A DNA stretch of 64,000 bases from Rhodanobacter sp. B05 (GTDB lineage: Bacteria > Pseudomonadota > Gammaproteobacteria > Xanthomonadales > Rhodanobacteraceae): contig NZ_MUNU01000015.1 in NCBI RefSeq assembly GCF_002001085.1, positions 404,847 through 468,846 on the forward strand. The letters are read 5' to 3'. Shown piece after piece: positions 1 to 9,455 of this stretch; within the stretch, counting starts at the first letter, position 1; each line of letters starts with the position of its first letter. The notes under the pieces are model-generated. The model worked only from the letters and a program-made list of their open reading frames with translations. It had not been told where the DNA came from and searched no databases. Made by a program: the position numbers and the translations under genes.

Positions 1-1538
1 GCCTGCTGCGCGACATCTCGATGAGCCATGTGTTCGGCGCCAGCGCCGCCACCGACGCGTTCGTGATCGCGTTCCGCATCCCCAATTTCATGCGCCGGCT
101 GTTTGCCGAGGGCTCGTTTTCCACCGCCTTCGTGCCGGTGTTCACCGAGGTCAAGGAAACCGGCACGCACGCCGATCTGAAGCAGCTGATGGCCCGCGTT
201 TCAGGCACGCTCGGCGGCGTGCTGCTGGTGGTGGTGGCGCTGGGCCTGATCTTCGCGCCGCAGGTGGCGGGAACGTTCGCGCCGGGCGCGATCGACCAGC
301 CGCACAAGTACGATCTCACCACCGACCTGGTGCGGCTGACCTTCCCGTTCATCCTGTTCGTGTCGCTGACCGCGCTGGCCGGTGGCGCGCTGAACAGCTT
401 CCATCGCTTCGCGCTGCCGGCGCTGGCGCCGGTGATCCTCAACCTGTGCATGATCGTGGGCGCGCTATGGGTCGCGCCGCACCTGGGTACGCCGATCATG
501 GCGATGGGCTGGGCGGTGCTGCTCGCCGGCGTCCTGCAGTGGCTGTTCCTGTTGCCGGCGCTGCGCGGCATCGATCTGCTCGGGCTGCCGCGCTGGGGTT
601 GGACGCACCCGACGGTGCGCCGAATCATGCGGCTGATGGTGCCGACGCTGTTTGGCTCCTCGGTGGCCCAGCTCAATCTGCTGCTGGATACGGCGGTGAT
701 CTCGCTGCTGGTCACCGGTTCGCAGACCTGGCTATGGCAGTCCACGCGCTTTCTCGAACTGCCGCTGGGCGTGTTCGGGGTGGCGCTGGGCACGGTGATC
801 CTGCCGGCGTTGTCGCGCCATCATGTCGGCACCGACCATGCGGGCTTCTCGCGGGCGATGGACTGGGGTCTGCGACTGACCTGGCTGATCGCGCTGCCGG
901 CCACGCTGGCGCTGCTGGTGCTGGCCGGGCCGCTGGTGATCACCTTGTTCGAGAACGGTCACTACACCGCGTTCGATGCGCAGATGACCACGCTGTCGAC
1001 GATGGCGCTGAGCCTGGGTTTGCCGGCCTACGCCCTGGTCAAGATCCTGCTGCCGGCGTTCTATTCGCGCCAGGACACCCGCACGCCGGTGCGCGCCGGC
1101 GTGGCGGCGCTGGTCACCAACATGCTGTTCAACGGGGTGTTCATCGTGCTGCTGTTCGAGCTGATGGCGCCGCCTGCGCTGCATCAGGTTGGCTGGCTGG
1201 ACGGCATCGCGCAGGTGCCGGGCCTGCATGTTGCGCTGGCCATCGCCAGCAGTCTGTCCAGCTATGTCAATTTCCTGCTGCTGTGGCGCTGGCTGAAACG
1301 GTCCGGCGTCTATCAACGTGAACCGGGTTGGGCGCGCCACTGGCGACGGCTGGCGCTGGCCTGCGCCGTGATGGTGCTGGTGCTGGTGCTGGGTCGCTGG
1401 CTGTGGCCGCACTGGACGGGCGTGCCGATCCTTACCCGGGTCTGGCATCTGGCCGTGCTGGTGCTGGCGGGCGGCCTGAGCTACGTCGGCACCTTGCTTG
1501 TCGCCGGTCTGCGCTTGCGCGATCTGCGTGGCGCCTGA
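1..1538 (+). CDS. murJ: Lipid II flippase MurJ (MviN), 5' end outside window
   Basis: This is an inner-membrane flippase that moves the peptidoglycan precursor lipid II to the periplasmic face. The reading frame is open from base 3, and the first visible residues (LLRDISMSHVFGASAATDAF) match the family's N-terminal region just after its first helix, so only a few tens of residues are missing. The family signature AFRIPNFMRRLFAEGSFSTAF follows. About twelve further hydrophobic segments run to the stop, as expected for a MATE-like fold with 14 TM helices. It ends 49 bases before ribF. The murJ-ribF-ileS order is common in gammaproteobacteria. An in-frame ATG at 21 exists but is inside the conserved region, so it is not the true start. 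Confidence 0.95.
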   Translation, partial: LLRDISMSHVFGASAATDAFVIAFRIPNFMRRLFAEGSFSTAFVPVFTEVKETGTHADLKQLMARVSGTLGGVLLVVVALGLIFAPQVAGTFAPGAIDQPHKYDLTTDLVRLTFPFILFVSLTALAGGALNSFHRFALPALAPVILNLCMIVGALWVAPHLGTPIMAMGWAVLLAGVLQWLFLLPALRGIDLLGLPRWGWTHPTVRRIMRLMVPTLFGSSVAQLNLLLDTAVISLLVTGSQTWLWQSTRFLELPLGVFGVALGTVILPALSRHHVGTDHAGFSRAMDWGLRLTWLIALPATLALLVLAGPLVITLFENGHYTAFDAQMTTLSTMALSLGLPAYALVKILLPAFYSRQDTRTPVRAGVAALVTNMLFNGVFIVLLFELMAPPALHQVGWLDGIAQVPGLHVALAIASSLSSYVNFLLLWRWLKRSGVYQREPGWARHWRRLALACAVMVLVLVLGRWLWPHWTGVPILTRVWHLAVLVLAGGLSYVGTLLVAGLRLRDLRGA

Positions 1539-1554
1539 CGACCCGGTCGCCGAC

Positions 1555-1581
1555 TTGGGCGGGCTGCCCGCCCGTTATACT
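1555..1581 (+). promoter_or_regulatory. Weak candidate promoter ahead of ribF
   Basis: TTGGGC at 1555-1560 and TATACT at 1576-1581 are separated by 15 bases, shorter than the 17 that is optimal. The -10 hexamer ends 6 bases before the ATG at 1588, so a transcript would be nearly leaderless. No good ribosome-binding site precedes the ATG, which fits that idea. Weak evidence. Confidence 0.25.
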
Positions 1582-1587
1582 CAGGCG

Positions 1588-2541
1588 ATGATGAGACTTT
1601 CCAGGGATGTTGCCGGCCCCTGCCTGGCGCCGCGCGGCAGCGTGGTCGCGGTCGGCGCGTTCGATGGCCTGCACCGCGGTCACCAGGCCTTGCTGGCACA
1701 GGTGCACGAGCGTGCCCGGGAGCTGGAGTGCACGCCGATGGTGGTGAGTTTCGAGCCGCTGCCACGTGCTTTCTTCTCGCCCGAGCCGGTGCCGCGCCTG
1801 TCCAGCGTGCGCGACAAGCTGCGTGGCTTTGCCGCCGCCGGCATGGAGCACACCTTGCTGCTGCACTTCAACCGGGCGCTGACCATGATGTCGGCCGAGG
1901 ACTTCGTGCGGCGCGTGCTGGTCGATCGGCTGGCGGCGCGTGAAGTCTGGGTCGGCGGCGATTTCCGCTTCGGCCACAAGCGGGCCGGCGATGTGGCGTT
2001 GCTGGAACGCATGGGCGCGGAACTGGGTTTCAGTGCCTGCACGCTGCCGGTGATCCAGTTGCATGGCGCGCGGGTGTCGGCCAGTCGCGTGCGCGCGCTG
2101 CTGGCCGCGGGCGAGTTCGCCGGCGCCGAGCCGTTGCTCGGTCGTCCCTTCGTGATCGACGGCAAGGTGGAGCATGGCAACCAGCTCGGTCGCACGCTGG
2201 GCTATCCCACCGCGAACATCCACTTGCGCGCGCGGGTCAGTCCGGTGCAGGGGATCTTCGCGGTGCGCGTGGGTCTGGGCGAGAGCGCATGCAGCTGGCC
2301 CGGCGTGGCCAGCCTGGGCGTACGCCCGACCGTGAACCAGGTCAGCCAGCCTTTGCTGGAAGTCCATCTGTTCGATTTCGAGGGCGATCTGTACGGCCAG
2401 CGCATGGCGGTGGAGTTCGTGGCCAAGCTGCGCGACGAGCAGAAGTTCGACGGGCTGGAGCCGCTGAAGGCGCAGATGGCGCTGGATTCGAGCATGGCGC
2501 GCGAGGTGCTGGGCATGAATCCGCGGCTGGCTGGCGCGTAG
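1588..2541 (+). CDS. ribF: Bifunctional riboflavin kinase / FAD synthetase
   Basis: The enzyme phosphorylates riboflavin to FMN and adenylates FMN to FAD in the cytoplasm. The N-terminal half is an FMN adenylyltransferase domain, with the nucleotidyltransferase motif GAFDGLHRGHQALL near residues 18-31 and VGGDFRFGHKRAGD near 125-138. The C-terminal half is the riboflavin kinase domain, with GRTLGYPTANI and the final VEFVAKLRDEQKFD block. The length of about 317 aa is normal. I start at the ATG at 1588 (or the adjacent ATG at 1591). The upstream in-frame TTG at 1498 would overlap murJ and add residues that do not look like RibF. It lies between murJ and ileS, its usual context. Confidence 0.95.
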   Translation: MMRLSRDVAGPCLAPRGSVVAVGAFDGLHRGHQALLAQVHERARELECTPMVVSFEPLPRAFFSPEPVPRLSSVRDKLRGFAAAGMEHTLLLHFNRALTMMSAEDFVRRVLVDRLAAREVWVGGDFRFGHKRAGDVALLERMGAELGFSACTLPVIQLHGARVSASRVRALLAAGEFAGAEPLLGRPFVIDGKVEHGNQLGRTLGYPTANIHLRARVSPVQGIFAVRVGLGESACSWPGVASLGVRPTVNQVSQPLLEVHLFDFEGDLYGQRMAVEFVAKLRDEQKFDGLEPLKAQMALDSSMAREVLGMNPRLAGA

Positions 2542-2651
2542 GAGTTCGACAGCCTCTCAAGTATTCCGGTGCGCCCGCGTATCGTTTAACGTTGCACTCT
2601 TTGCCTGCCGGCGCCCGGCGGGCGCAACACCTCAAGTGATGGCATCAGGCA

Positions 2652-5546
2652 ATGACCAAGGATTACAAAAGCACGATCAACCTGCCGCAAACGGAATTTC
2701 CGATGCGCGGCGATTTGCCGAAGCGCGAGCCGGTATGGCTGGCCGAGTGGGAACGGGTGGATCGCTATGCGCAGATCCAGCAGAAGACGGCGGGGCGCGA
2801 CAGCGTGTTCGTGCTGCATGACGGTCCGCCGTACGCGAATGGCGCGATCCACATCGGCCATGCGGTCAACAAGATCCTCAAGGACGTCACGGTCAAGTCG
2901 AAACTGCTGTCAGGCCATCGTGCGCCGTACGTGCCGGGTTGGGATTGCCATGGCCTGCCGATCGAGATCGCGGTCGAGAAGAAATTCGGCAAGCCGGGCG
3001 ACAAGCTCGATGCCGCGCAGTTCCGGCAGAAATGCCGCGAATATGCCACCGAGCAGGTCGACACCCAGCGCAACGATTTCAAGCGTCTGGGTGTGCTCGG
3101 TGATTGGCAGAAGCCGTATCGCACCATGGATTTCAGCTACGAGGCCGACATGCTGCGCGCGCTGGCGCGCATCGTGGCCAATGGCCATGTGATGCGCGGC
3201 GCCAAGCCGGTGTACTGGTGCTTCGACTGCGCTTCGGCGCTGGCCGAGGCCGAGATCGAGTACGGCGACAAGGTCTCGCCCGCGGTCGACGTGGCGTATG
3301 ACGCCGTGGATGGCAAGGCGCTGGCGGCGAAATTCGGCGTGGATTCCGGCGACGCCATCGTCGCCATCCCGATCTGGACCACCACGCCGTGGACGCTGCC
3401 GGAAAGCCAGGCGGTGTCGCTCGGCGCGGAGCTGGAATACGCGCTGATCGAAGGCCCGTCACGCGACGGCAAGCGCGTGCTGCTGGTGATTGCCAGTGCG
3501 CTGGTCGAGAAGGTGCGCGCACGCTACTCCCTTCTCCCTCCGGGAGAAGGTGCCCGAAGGGCGGATGAGGGTGCTCAGGCCCTCGGCCATGCCACAGGTT
3601 CTGCCCTGGAAAACCTCAAACTCCACCATCCCTTCTACCCGCGCGAAGTCCCGGTGATCCTCGGCGACCACGTCAGCGCCGAGGACGGCACCGGTGCCGT
3701 GCACACCTCGCCCGATCACGGCGTCGAGGATTTCGTGGTGGCGCGCGAGTACGGCATCGGCCTGCTCAACTACATCGAGTCGCGCGGCACCTACCGCGCC
3801 GACACGCCGGTCGCCGACGGCCTCGAACTCGGTGGCATGCATATCTGGAAGGCCAACGATGCCATCGTCGAGCTGCTGCGCCGGCGTGGCGTGCTGCTCG
3901 CGTTCGCGAAGATCGAGCACAGCTATCCGAACTGCTGGCGGCACAAGACGCCGGTGATCTATCGCACCACGCCGCAGTGGTTCATCTCGATGGAGCAGGC
4001 CGATCTGCGCAAGACGGCGCTGGCCTCGATCAAGGATGTGCGCTGGGTGCCAGGCTGGGGCGAGGAACGCATCGCCGGCATGGTCGCCGGGCGGCCGGAC
4101 TGGTGCATCTCGCGCCAGCGCACCTGGGGCGTGCCGATCGCGTTGTTCGTGCACAAGGCCACGCAGGAGCTGCATCCCGATTCCGTCGCGTTGCTGGAGC
4201 AGGTCGCGAAGAAAGTGGAGCAGGGCGGCGTCGATGCGTGGTTCACGCTGGATGCGGCCGAGCTGCTTGGCGATCAGGCGAACGACTACGAGAAAGTCAC
4301 CGACGTGCTGGACGTCTGGTTCGATTCGGGCGTCACCCATTACGCGGTGATCGGCCAGCGTCCGGAACTGCAGCAGGGCTCGGCATCGCAGTACAAGGTG
4401 ATGTATCTGGAAGGTTCCGACCAGCATCGCGGCTGGTTCCAATCCTCGTTGCTGACTTCGTCGGCGATCCACGGTCGCGCGCCCTATGACGACGTGCTCA
4501 CCCACGGCTTCGCGGTGGATGCGAGCGGCCGCAAGATGTCCAAGTCGCTGGGCAACGTGGTGGCGCCGCAGAAGGTGATGGACACCTTGGGCGCCGACGT
4601 GTTGCGCATGTGGGTGGCGTCGGCCGACTACCGCAACGAGATGACCGTTTCGGACGAGATTCTCAAGCGCGTATCGGACACGTATCGACGCATCCGCAAT
4701 ACGGCGAAGTTCCTGCTCGGCAATCTCGACGGTTTTAATCCGATCAAGCATCTGGTGTCCGTCGAAGACAGCCTGCTGCTGGATCAGTGGGCAATCCAGC
4801 AGGCGTACGACGTGCAGCAGGCGGTGCTGGCTGCCTATGAGCGCTACGACTTTCCGGAGGTCGTGGCGCGCATCCAGAATTTCTGCACGAACGAACTGGG
4901 CGCCCTGTATCTCGACATCACCAAGGATCGGCTCTACACCATGCCGAGCGACAGTCGCGGCCGGCGCAGCGCGCAGAGCGCGATGTACCGCATCGCCGAA
5001 GCGCTGGTGCGCTGGCTGGCACCGGTGCTGAGCTTTACCGCCGAAGAAATCTGGCAGGCGATGCCGGGCGAACGCGGCGAGAGCGTGCTGTTCGAGACGT
5101 GGTACGACGGACTGGTGTCTTGTCAGGGATCGCCCGAACAACGTCGCTACTGGACCGATCTGCTGGCGATCCGCGATGCCGCCTCGCGCGTGCTCGAGGG
5201 CATGCGCAAGGCCGAGCGGATCGGCGCGGCGCTCGAAGCGAAGCTCGTCATCCATATCGATGCGGCGCTGCAGAAGCGCTATGCGGAAAGTGCGGACGAG
5301 TTGCGCTTCTTCTTCATCACCTCCGAACTCGAGCTGGCGTCATTGACGCCGCGTCCCGACGATTCGGCCCGGGTTGAACTGGAGGGCGCCGAGGCCTGGG
5401 TGTCCGCGAGCGTCAGCGAAGCCTCCAAGTGTGTACGTTGCTGGCATCGACGCGACGATGTCGGCAGTCATGCCGATCATCCCGAGTTGTGCGGGCGCTG
5501 CGTCGGCAATGTCGAAGGGCCGGGCGAAGATCGCCGCTGGTTCTGA
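2652..5546 (+). CDS. ileS: Isoleucine--tRNA ligase with an in-frame repeat insertion in its editing domain
   Basis: This class I aminoacyl-tRNA synthetase charges tRNA-Ile and hydrolyses mischarged Val. The start fits the family ([20 protein letters not shown]). The HIGH motif lies in [16 protein letters not shown] (about residues 59-74), KMSKS in [10 protein letters not shown] (about 626-635), and a four-cysteine zinc finger closes the protein (CVRCW and CGRC). At 964 aa it is about 20 residues longer than typical relatives. The extra stretch is near residues 293-310 ([18 protein letters not shown]), inside the CP1 editing domain. It is encoded by a palindromic repeat related to the one in metH. 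Flanking residues (ALVEKVRAR before, [11 protein letters not shown] after) are conventional, so the enzyme is probably functional. It precedes lspA with a further repeat between them. Confidence 0.97.
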   Translation: MTKDYKSTINLPQTEFPMRGDLPKREPVWLAEWERVDRYAQIQQKTAGRDSVFVLHDGPPYANGAIHIGHAVNKILKDVTVKSKLLSGHRAPYVPGWDCHGLPIEIAVEKKFGKPGDKLDAAQFRQKCREYATEQVDTQRNDFKRLGVLGDWQKPYRTMDFSYEADMLRALARIVANGHVMRGAKPVYWCFDCASALAEAEIEYGDKVSPAVDVAYDAVDGKALAAKFGVDSGDAIVAIPIWTTTPWTLPESQAVSLGAELEYALIEGPSRDGKRVLLVIASALVEKVRARYSLLPPGEGARRADEGAQALGHATGSALENLKLHHPFYPREVPVILGDHVSAEDGTGAVHTSPDHGVEDFVVAREYGIGLLNYIESRGTYRADTPVADGLELGGMHIWKANDAIVELLRRRGVLLAFAKIEHSYPNCWRHKTPVIYRTTPQWFISMEQADLRKTALASIKDVRWVPGWGEERIAGMVAGRPDWCISRQRTWGVPIALFVHKATQELHPDSVALLEQVAKKVEQGGVDAWFTLDAAELLGDQANDYEKVTDVLDVWFDSGVTHYAVIGQRPELQQGSASQYKVMYLEGSDQHRGWFQSSLLTSSAIHGRAPYDDVLTHGFAVDASGRKMSKSLGNVVAPQKVMDTLGADVLRMWVASADYRNEMTVSDEILKRVSDTYRRIRNTAKFLLGNLDGFNPIKHLVSVEDSLLLDQWAIQQAYDVQQAVLAAYERYDFPEVVARIQNFCTNELGALYLDITKDRLYTMPSDSRGRRSAQSAMYRIAEALVRWLAPVLSFTAEEIWQAMPGERGESVLFETWYDGLVSCQGSPEQRRYWTDLLAIRDAASRVLEGMRKAERIGAALEAKLVIHIDAALQKRYAESADELRFFFITSELELASLTPRPDDSARVELEGAEAWVSASVSEASKCVRCWHRRDDVGSHADHPELCGRCVGNVEGPGEDRRWF
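3527..3573 (+). repeat. Half copy of palindromic repeat family A, inside ileS
   Basis: The sequence CCTTCTCCCTCCGGGAGAAGG forms a hairpin (arms CCTTCTCCC and GGGAGAAGG) and is followed by TGCCCGAAGGGCGGATGAGGGT, here quoted in two parts. The same two blocks occur in the intergenic copies at 5554-5660 and 17385-17500 and in metH at 45974-46122. Only one half of the inverted pair is present here. It is read through in frame. Confidence 0.85.
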
Positions 5547-5553
5547 CAACATG

Positions 5554-5660
5554 GCCCCTCTCCCGTCGGGAGAGGGGTGAGGGTTCGGGCGAAGCGCGGC
5601 ACTTCGCTCCGCTCGAACCCTCATCCTCCCTGCGGGCACCTTCTCCCGAAGGGAGAAGGA
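5554..5660. repeat. Palindromic repeat family A, ileS-lspA intergenic copy
   Basis: This is a full inverted pair. CCCCTCTCCCG..GGGAGAGGGG opens it, GTGAGGGTTCGGGCG and CGAACCCTCATCC face each other across a short GC-rich centre, and CCTTCTCCCGAAGGGAGAAGG closes it. It fills almost the whole ileS-lspA gap and ends 21 bases before the lspA ATG. It lacks stop codons in the lspA frame, so the lspA frame stays open back to 5577. It could act as a terminator, an attenuator or an mRNA-stability element. Confidence 0.85.
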
Positions 5661-5681
5661 ATCAGTCTTGAGAGACTTTCG

Positions 5682-6182
5682 ATGACCACCAAACCCAACG
5701 CACTCATCTGGCTGTGGCTTTCCATCACCGTCATCGCGCTCGACCAGCTCAGCAAATGGTGGGCGGTGCACGCGCTGCAGCCGATGGGCATGCCGCATGC
5801 GGTGATTCCCGGTTTCCTGAACTGGACGCTGGCGTTCAACAGCGGCGCCGCGTTCAGTTTTCTCGCCGATGGCGCCGGTTGGCAGCGCTGGTTCTTCGTG
5901 GCGCTTGCCGTGGTGATCAGCGCGGTGCTGGTGGTGTGGCTGCGACGCACGCCGCGGCGCGACTGGCGCACCGCGATGCCGTTGGCCTTCATCATCGGTG
6001 GCGCCATCGGCAACCTCATCGATCGGCTGCATGCGGCGCAGGTCACCGACTTCATCCAGGTGTACTTCCGCCAGTGGAGCTACCCGGTATTCAATCTCGC
6101 CGATTGCGGCATCACGGTGGGCGCCGTGATGCTCGTGGCGTTCGGCCTGTTCGGCGGCAAGTCCGCAGGCGGCGTGCGATAA
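5682..6182 (+). CDS. lspA: Lipoprotein signal peptidase (signal peptidase II)
   Basis: LspA cleaves the signal peptide of diacylated prolipoproteins in the inner membrane. It has 166 aa and four TM helices. The catalytic aspartates lie in ALDQLSKWWAV (about residue 20) and FNLADCGITVGAVML near the C terminus, with the NSGAAFSFL motif between them. I start at the ATG at 5682 (MTTKPNALIWLW). The open frame extends back to 5577, but that extension is the translated repeat, not LspA sequence. It sits between ileS and ispH as in many gammaproteobacteria. The fkpB gene often found before ispH is absent. Confidence 0.95.
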   Translation: MTTKPNALIWLWLSITVIALDQLSKWWAVHALQPMGMPHAVIPGFLNWTLAFNSGAAFSFLADGAGWQRWFFVALAVVISAVLVVWLRRTPRRDWRTAMPLAFIIGGAIGNLIDRLHAAQVTDFIQVYFRQWSYPVFNLADCGITVGAVMLVAFGLFGGKSAGGVR

Positions 6183-6192
6183 TTGCCTCTTC

Positions 6193-6268
6193 TGTAGGAG
6201 CCCGCTTGCGGGCGATGCTCTTGCCTTGATGCTTCGACAAGTGCATCGCCCGCAAGCGGGCTCCTACG
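6193..6268. repeat. REP-like inverted pair, family B (GTAGGAGCCCGC)
   Basis: TGTAGGAGCCCGCTTGCGGG at 6193-6212 is mirrored by CCCGCAAGCGGGCTCCTAC at the right end, with a spacer of about 26 bases between the arms including GATGC/GCATC. A second copy with the same architecture lies at 51531-51620. This matches the REP/BIME elements known from Pseudomonas and Stenotrophomonas, which are thought to be mobilised by RAYT (REP-associated tyrosine) transposases. No RAYT gene is in this window. Confidence 0.85.
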
Positions 6269-6289
6269 TGAATCAAGAACGAGGTCGTC

Positions 6290-7252
6290 TTGGATATCCT
6301 GCTCGCCAACCCCCGCGGCTTCTGCGCCGGCGTCGATCGCGCGATCGCCATTGTCGAGCGTGCGCTGGAGTCGTATGGCGCGCCGATCTACGTGCGCCAC
6401 GAAGTGGTACACAACCGCTACGTGGTGGACAAGCTGCGCGCCGACGGCGCGGTGTTCGTCGAGGAACTGCACGAGGTACCCGACGGAGCCACGGTGATCT
6501 TCAGCGCACATGGCGTGTCGCAGGCGGTGCGCGAGGAAGCTGACCAGCGGAACCTGAAGGTGTTCGACGCCACCTGTCCGCTGGTGACCAAGGTGCACAT
6601 GGAAGTGGCGCGGCTGGGCCGCATCGGTCGCAGCGTGGTGTTGATCGGCCACGCCGGCCATCCCGAAGTCGAAGGCACGATGGGGCAGTGGAACACCGCC
6701 AACAGCGGCGAGATCGTGCTGGTCGAATCGCTGGAATCGGTCGCGCGGCTGAGCCCGAAATTCCCGCATGCCTTGTCCTATGTCACCCAGACCACGCTGT
6801 CGGTCGACGACACCAAGGCGATCATCGGGGCGCTGCGCGAAAAGTTTCCCGACATCGAGGGTCCGCGCAAGGACGACATCTGCTACGCCACCCAGAATCG
6901 CCAGGACGCGGTGCGCCGGCTCGCCGACGCGGTCGACCTTATGCTGGTGGTCGGCTCGATCAACAGCTCCAACTCCAATCGCCTGCGCGAACTGGCCGAG
7001 AAGCAGGGCGTGCGCTCGTTCCTCATCGACGGCGCCGAACACATCGAGCGCCACTGGCTCGACGGCGTCAAGCACATCGGCCTGACCGCCGGCGCGTCGG
7101 CCCCGGACAAACTGGTGCGCGACGTGATCGCCCGGCTGCAGTCATGGGGCGCGGGCGACGTGCGCGAACTCGACGGCGAGCCGGAAAACATCACCTTTGC
7201 CCTGCCCAGGGAGCTGCGCCTGCTGGGGGGCGCCGGTTCCGCGAGCTTCTGA
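6290..7252 (+). CDS. ispH: 4-hydroxy-3-methylbut-2-enyl diphosphate reductase (IspH/LytB)
   Basis: This is the last step of the MEP isoprenoid pathway, converting HMBPP to IPP and DMAPP with a [4Fe-4S] cluster. The three cluster cysteines are visible in [13 protein letters not shown] (Cys 13), [12 protein letters not shown] (about 97) and [14 protein letters not shown] (about 198). The EEL/HG and SSNSNRL substrate motifs are also present. The length of 320 aa is normal. The start is a TTG at 6290, supported by GAGG five bases upstream and by the family N terminus [12 protein letters not shown]. It is the last gene of the ribF-ileS-lspA-ispH cluster. In Pseudomonas the minor pilin cluster follows directly, whereas here a tRNA, an integrated element and pyrC intervene. 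Confidence 0.96.
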   Translation: MDILLANPRGFCAGVDRAIAIVERALESYGAPIYVRHEVVHNRYVVDKLRADGAVFVEELHEVPDGATVIFSAHGVSQAVREEADQRNLKVFDATCPLVTKVHMEVARLGRIGRSVVLIGHAGHPEVEGTMGQWNTANSGEIVLVESLESVARLSPKFPHALSYVTQTTLSVDDTKAIIGALREKFPDIEGPRKDDICYATQNRQDAVRRLADAVDLMLVVGSINSSNSNRLRELAEKQGVRSFLIDGAEHIERHWLDGVKHIGLTAGASAPDKLVRDVIARLQSWGAGDVRELDGEPENITFALPRELRLLGGAGSASF

Positions 7253-7267
7253 GCGAACCGGCCGCGC

Positions 7268-7296
7268 TTGCGTCGCCGCGGCACGCCCCGTAAAAT
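7268..7296 (+). promoter_or_regulatory. Promoter of tRNA-Thr
   Basis: TTGCGT at 7268-7273 and TAAAAT at 7291-7296 are separated by exactly 17 bases. The predicted start near 7303 is a few bases ahead of the tRNA at 7309, a normal arrangement for a tRNA gene. Confidence 0.6.
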
Positions 7297-7308
7297 CCGC
7301 GGTTCTTT

Positions 7309-7384
7309 GCCGGAATAGCTCAGTTGGTAGAGCGGCGCATTCGTAATGCGTAGGTCGTAGGTTCGATTCCTATTTCCGGCACCA
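7309..7384 (+). tRNA. tRNA-Thr(CGT), integration target
   Basis: The gene folds as a 76-nt cloverleaf. The acceptor stem is GCCGGAA/TTCCGGC, the D stem GCTC/GAGC and the anticodon stem GCGCA/TGCGT. The loop TTCGTAA (7340-7346) gives anticodon CGT, and the T stem and loop contain GTTCGATTCC. The discriminator A and CCA are encoded. Its 3' 21 bases are repeated imperfectly at 14450-14469, marking it as the attachment site of the element that follows. Confidence 0.95.
7364..7384 (+). repeat. attL: left attachment repeat in tRNA-Thr
   Basis: The 3' end of tRNA-Thr begins with the 15-base core CGATTCCTATTTCCG, followed by GCACCA. The right copy has the same 15-base core followed by CACCA. The integrase gene begins 170 bases to the right, pointing inward, as usual for tRNA-targeting elements. 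Confidence 0.88.
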
Positions 7385-7428
7385 TCTATACGTTTCAGGT
7401 CGTCCCACGACAACCCACGAAACCACTA

Positions 7429-7454
7429 AAACCCGCAGAAATGCGGGTTTTTTT
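7429..7454 (+). terminator. Rho-independent terminator after tRNA-Thr
   Basis: AAACCCGCA (7429-7437) pairs with TGCGGGTTT (7442-7450) over a four-base loop, followed by further T residues to 7454. It lies inside the element just past attL, so it probably supplies the terminator that the tRNA lost on integration. The original terminator may be the one at 14487-14519. Confidence 0.85.
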
Positions 7455-7554
7455 GTGCCTATACGTTTCAGGGCATCCCATTGCAGCCCGCGCGACGCGG
7501 GGGTATGTTCGGGGGTACAAAGACCCCGTGGGGGTATCTGGCTGGGAATTCGTC

Positions 7555-8784
7555 ATGGCAAGCGACACCGGCAAGCTAACCGTATTGGCGATCAAGGCTG
7601 CGAAGCCCGGTAAACATTTCGACGGCGGCGGCCTGTACCTGCATGTGCAGGAAGGCGGTCGCTACTGGCGCATGAAATATCGCCATGGGGGCAAGGAGAA
7701 GCTGCTAGCGCTTGGCGTCTACCCAGAAGTGGGCCTGAGTGAGGCCCGCCAACGCCGCGACGCTGCACGGACGCTGCTGCGTGATGGCAATGATCCCGGC
7801 GCAATGAAGCGTGTGCGTAAGGTGGCCGACAAAGTGGCGGCTGCCAACACTTTTGATGCTATTGCCGCAGAGTGGCTGAAAAAGCAAAAGCCTCGTATGG
7901 CTAAGGCTACGTTTACGAAGGCTCAGTGGACCCTAGACGACTTGGTATCACCGTGGATGGGTAACCGACCCATTACCGAAATTGACGCACCGGAAATGCT
8001 GCGCGTTCTTCGTCGGATAGAGGAACGGGGAGCGCACGAGACTGCACACCGTACAAAACAGCGTTGCAGTCAAATCTTTCGCTATGCGATCGCCACAGGT
8101 CGAGCCAAGCATGACCCTACCGCCGATCTACGCGGCGCACTGGCACCCGTAGTCTCAAAGTCACGCGCAGCAATCACTGACCCACATGCAGTAGGTGAGC
8201 TACTACGTGCCATTGATGGTTACAGCGGCGGACTGGTTGCGCGTTCCGCATTGAAACTTGCGCCGCTGGTATTTGTTCGGCCGGGTGAGCTTCGCCATGC
8301 CGAGTGGGAAGAATTTGATCTGGATGGTGCGGTTTGGCGTATCCCCGCCGGGAAGATGAAGATGCGCGAGGAACATATCGTTCCTTTGCCACTGCAAGCG
8401 ATAGCAATCCTTCGTGAGCTGCACCCACTGACCGGACGTAGCCGCTATGTATTCCCCGGAGAGCGCAGCACAAGCCGCCCCATGTCAGAAAACACAGTGA
8501 ATGCAGCCTTGCGTCGGATGGGCTTTGACAAAGACACCATGACCGGCCACGGCTTCCGCGCGATGGCATCTACACGCTTGAACGAAATGGGCTGGAAACC
8601 GGACGTGATCGAACGCCAGCTTGCACACGCCGAGCGCAACAAGGTGCGTGCAGCCTACAACCGCGCACAGTACCTGCAGGAACGGCAGAAGATGATGCAG
8701 GAGTGGGCAGACTATCTAGACGTACTGCGAGACAACACCAGCAACGTAGTCACGATGGGCAAAAAGGCGCAGAGCAATGGCTAG
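7555..8784 (+). CDS. int: Tyrosine-type site-specific integrase (P4 family)
   Basis: This 409-aa recombinase probably inserts and excises the element at tRNA-Thr. The N-terminal region (about residues 8-90) has the DUF4102 arm-binding pattern (AAKPGKHFDGGGLYLHV, MKYRHGGKEKLLALGVYPEVGLSEAR). A core-binding domain follows. The catalytic domain shows Arg242 (VRPGELR), His332/Arg335 (GHGFRAMAST), His358 (QLAHAERNKVR) and the nucleophile Tyr368 (RAAYNRAQY). The set is complete, so the enzyme looks active. I use the ATG at 7555. The open frame runs back to 7441, but that lies in the terminator. The next gene overlaps its 3' end by 8 bases. Confidence 0.95.
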   Translation: MASDTGKLTVLAIKAAKPGKHFDGGGLYLHVQEGGRYWRMKYRHGGKEKLLALGVYPEVGLSEARQRRDAARTLLRDGNDPGAMKRVRKVADKVAAANTFDAIAAEWLKKQKPRMAKATFTKAQWTLDDLVSPWMGNRPITEIDAPEMLRVLRRIEERGAHETAHRTKQRCSQIFRYAIATGRAKHDPTADLRGALAPVVSKSRAAITDPHAVGELLRAIDGYSGGLVARSALKLAPLVFVRPGELRHAEWEEFDLDGAVWRIPAGKMKMREEHIVPLPLQAIAILRELHPLTGRSRYVFPGERSTSRPMSENTVNAALRRMGFDKDTMTGHGFRAMASTRLNEMGWKPDVIERQLAHAERNKVRAAYNRAQYLQERQKMMQEWADYLDVLRDNTSNVVTMGKKAQSNG

Positions 8785-9061
8785 GAAAGGTCAGCCGACA
8801 TTCGTAATTGAAGAAAGCATACCCAAGTCACTACGTGGCAAAGGCTATGCAGGTACCGACTACGACAAGGCTAGGCGCGAATTTGAGCCAGAATATAAGG
8901 CGCTTGCAAAACAAGGGCACTTTCGAGTGAGAGGTACAAAAACGAAATTCGCAGACCGTGTGCTGAAGGCATATCCAATCATTGCAAAGCAACGAACCAT
9001 ATTAGTCTGGATGCAAGCTTGGAATGCGGAGTTGGCTAGACAACATGTGTCGGATGAGTAG
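8777..9061 (+). CDS. Hypothetical protein, 94 aa, overlapping int
   Basis: I do not recognise this protein. It starts at an ATG 8 bases inside the 3' end of int, so it is probably translationally coupled. It is basic and mostly polar (MARKGQPTFVIEESIPKSLR at the N terminus), has no TM segment, and has a tryptophan/leucine-rich C-terminal helix region (ILVWMQAWNAELARQ). Its position between integrase and AlpA would suit an excisionase or recombination directionality factor, but nothing in the sequence proves that. Confidence 0.6.
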   Translation: MARKGQPTFVIEESIPKSLRGKGYAGTDYDKARREFEPEYKALAKQGHFRVRGTKTKFADRVLKAYPIIAKQRTILVWMQAWNAELARQHVSDE

Positions 9062-9174
9062 CAAACATGCGCCCCTTTGAGGCGTATGAAGAAACTAATA
9101 TTCCAAGGGTTCGACCGCACAGCATTTCGGGGCTAGGGTATTCCCATTCATTCCGCATAGCCCCGGAGAGTTCC

Positions 9175-9405
9175 ATGGGACATTTTGATATCCCCGCCGC
9201 TCAACCTATACGCTTCCTAAAACTCCCTGAAGTCCTTCATCGTCTAGGTATTAGCCGCAGTGAATTCTTTCGGCGAGCACACACCATTCCTAACTGGCCC
9301 CTGCCTATTCGGATGGGACTGCGCTGCGTCGTTTATTCCAGTGCGGAAGTAGATGCGTACATGCAGGACTGCGTCGCCAAGCGCGACCAACAGCGAGCCG
9401 CCTAG
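9175..9405 (+). CDS. AlpA-family excisionase-like DNA-binding regulator
   Basis: This 76-aa protein has a MerR/AlpA-type winged helix-turn-helix. The stretch IRFLKLPEVLHRLGISRSEFFRRA has the 'L..VL...GISRS.FYR' pattern of prophage AlpA regulators, followed by the wing (WPLPIRMGLRCVVYSSAEVDAYM). I choose the ATG at 9175 because GGAG lies about 6-7 bases upstream. The frame is open back to 9067, but the extra residues look unrelated. In P4-like satellites and Gram-negative PICIs, AlpA proteins switch on integrase or replication genes. The same role is inferred here from context. Confidence 0.8.
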   Translation: MGHFDIPAAQPIRFLKLPEVLHRLGISRSEFFRRAHTIPNWPLPIRMGLRCVVYSSAEVDAYMQDCVAKRDQQRAA

Positions 9406-9455
9406 AGGCGTATCTACAACTGTATTTCGCAGCACGATGCCAAGGAGGCGTTCAA

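Noticed and set aside
5577..5681. An extended LspA N terminus of 35 residues
   Set aside because: The extension is encoded by the family A repeat and does not resemble LspA; the ATG at 5682 gives the standard N terminus.
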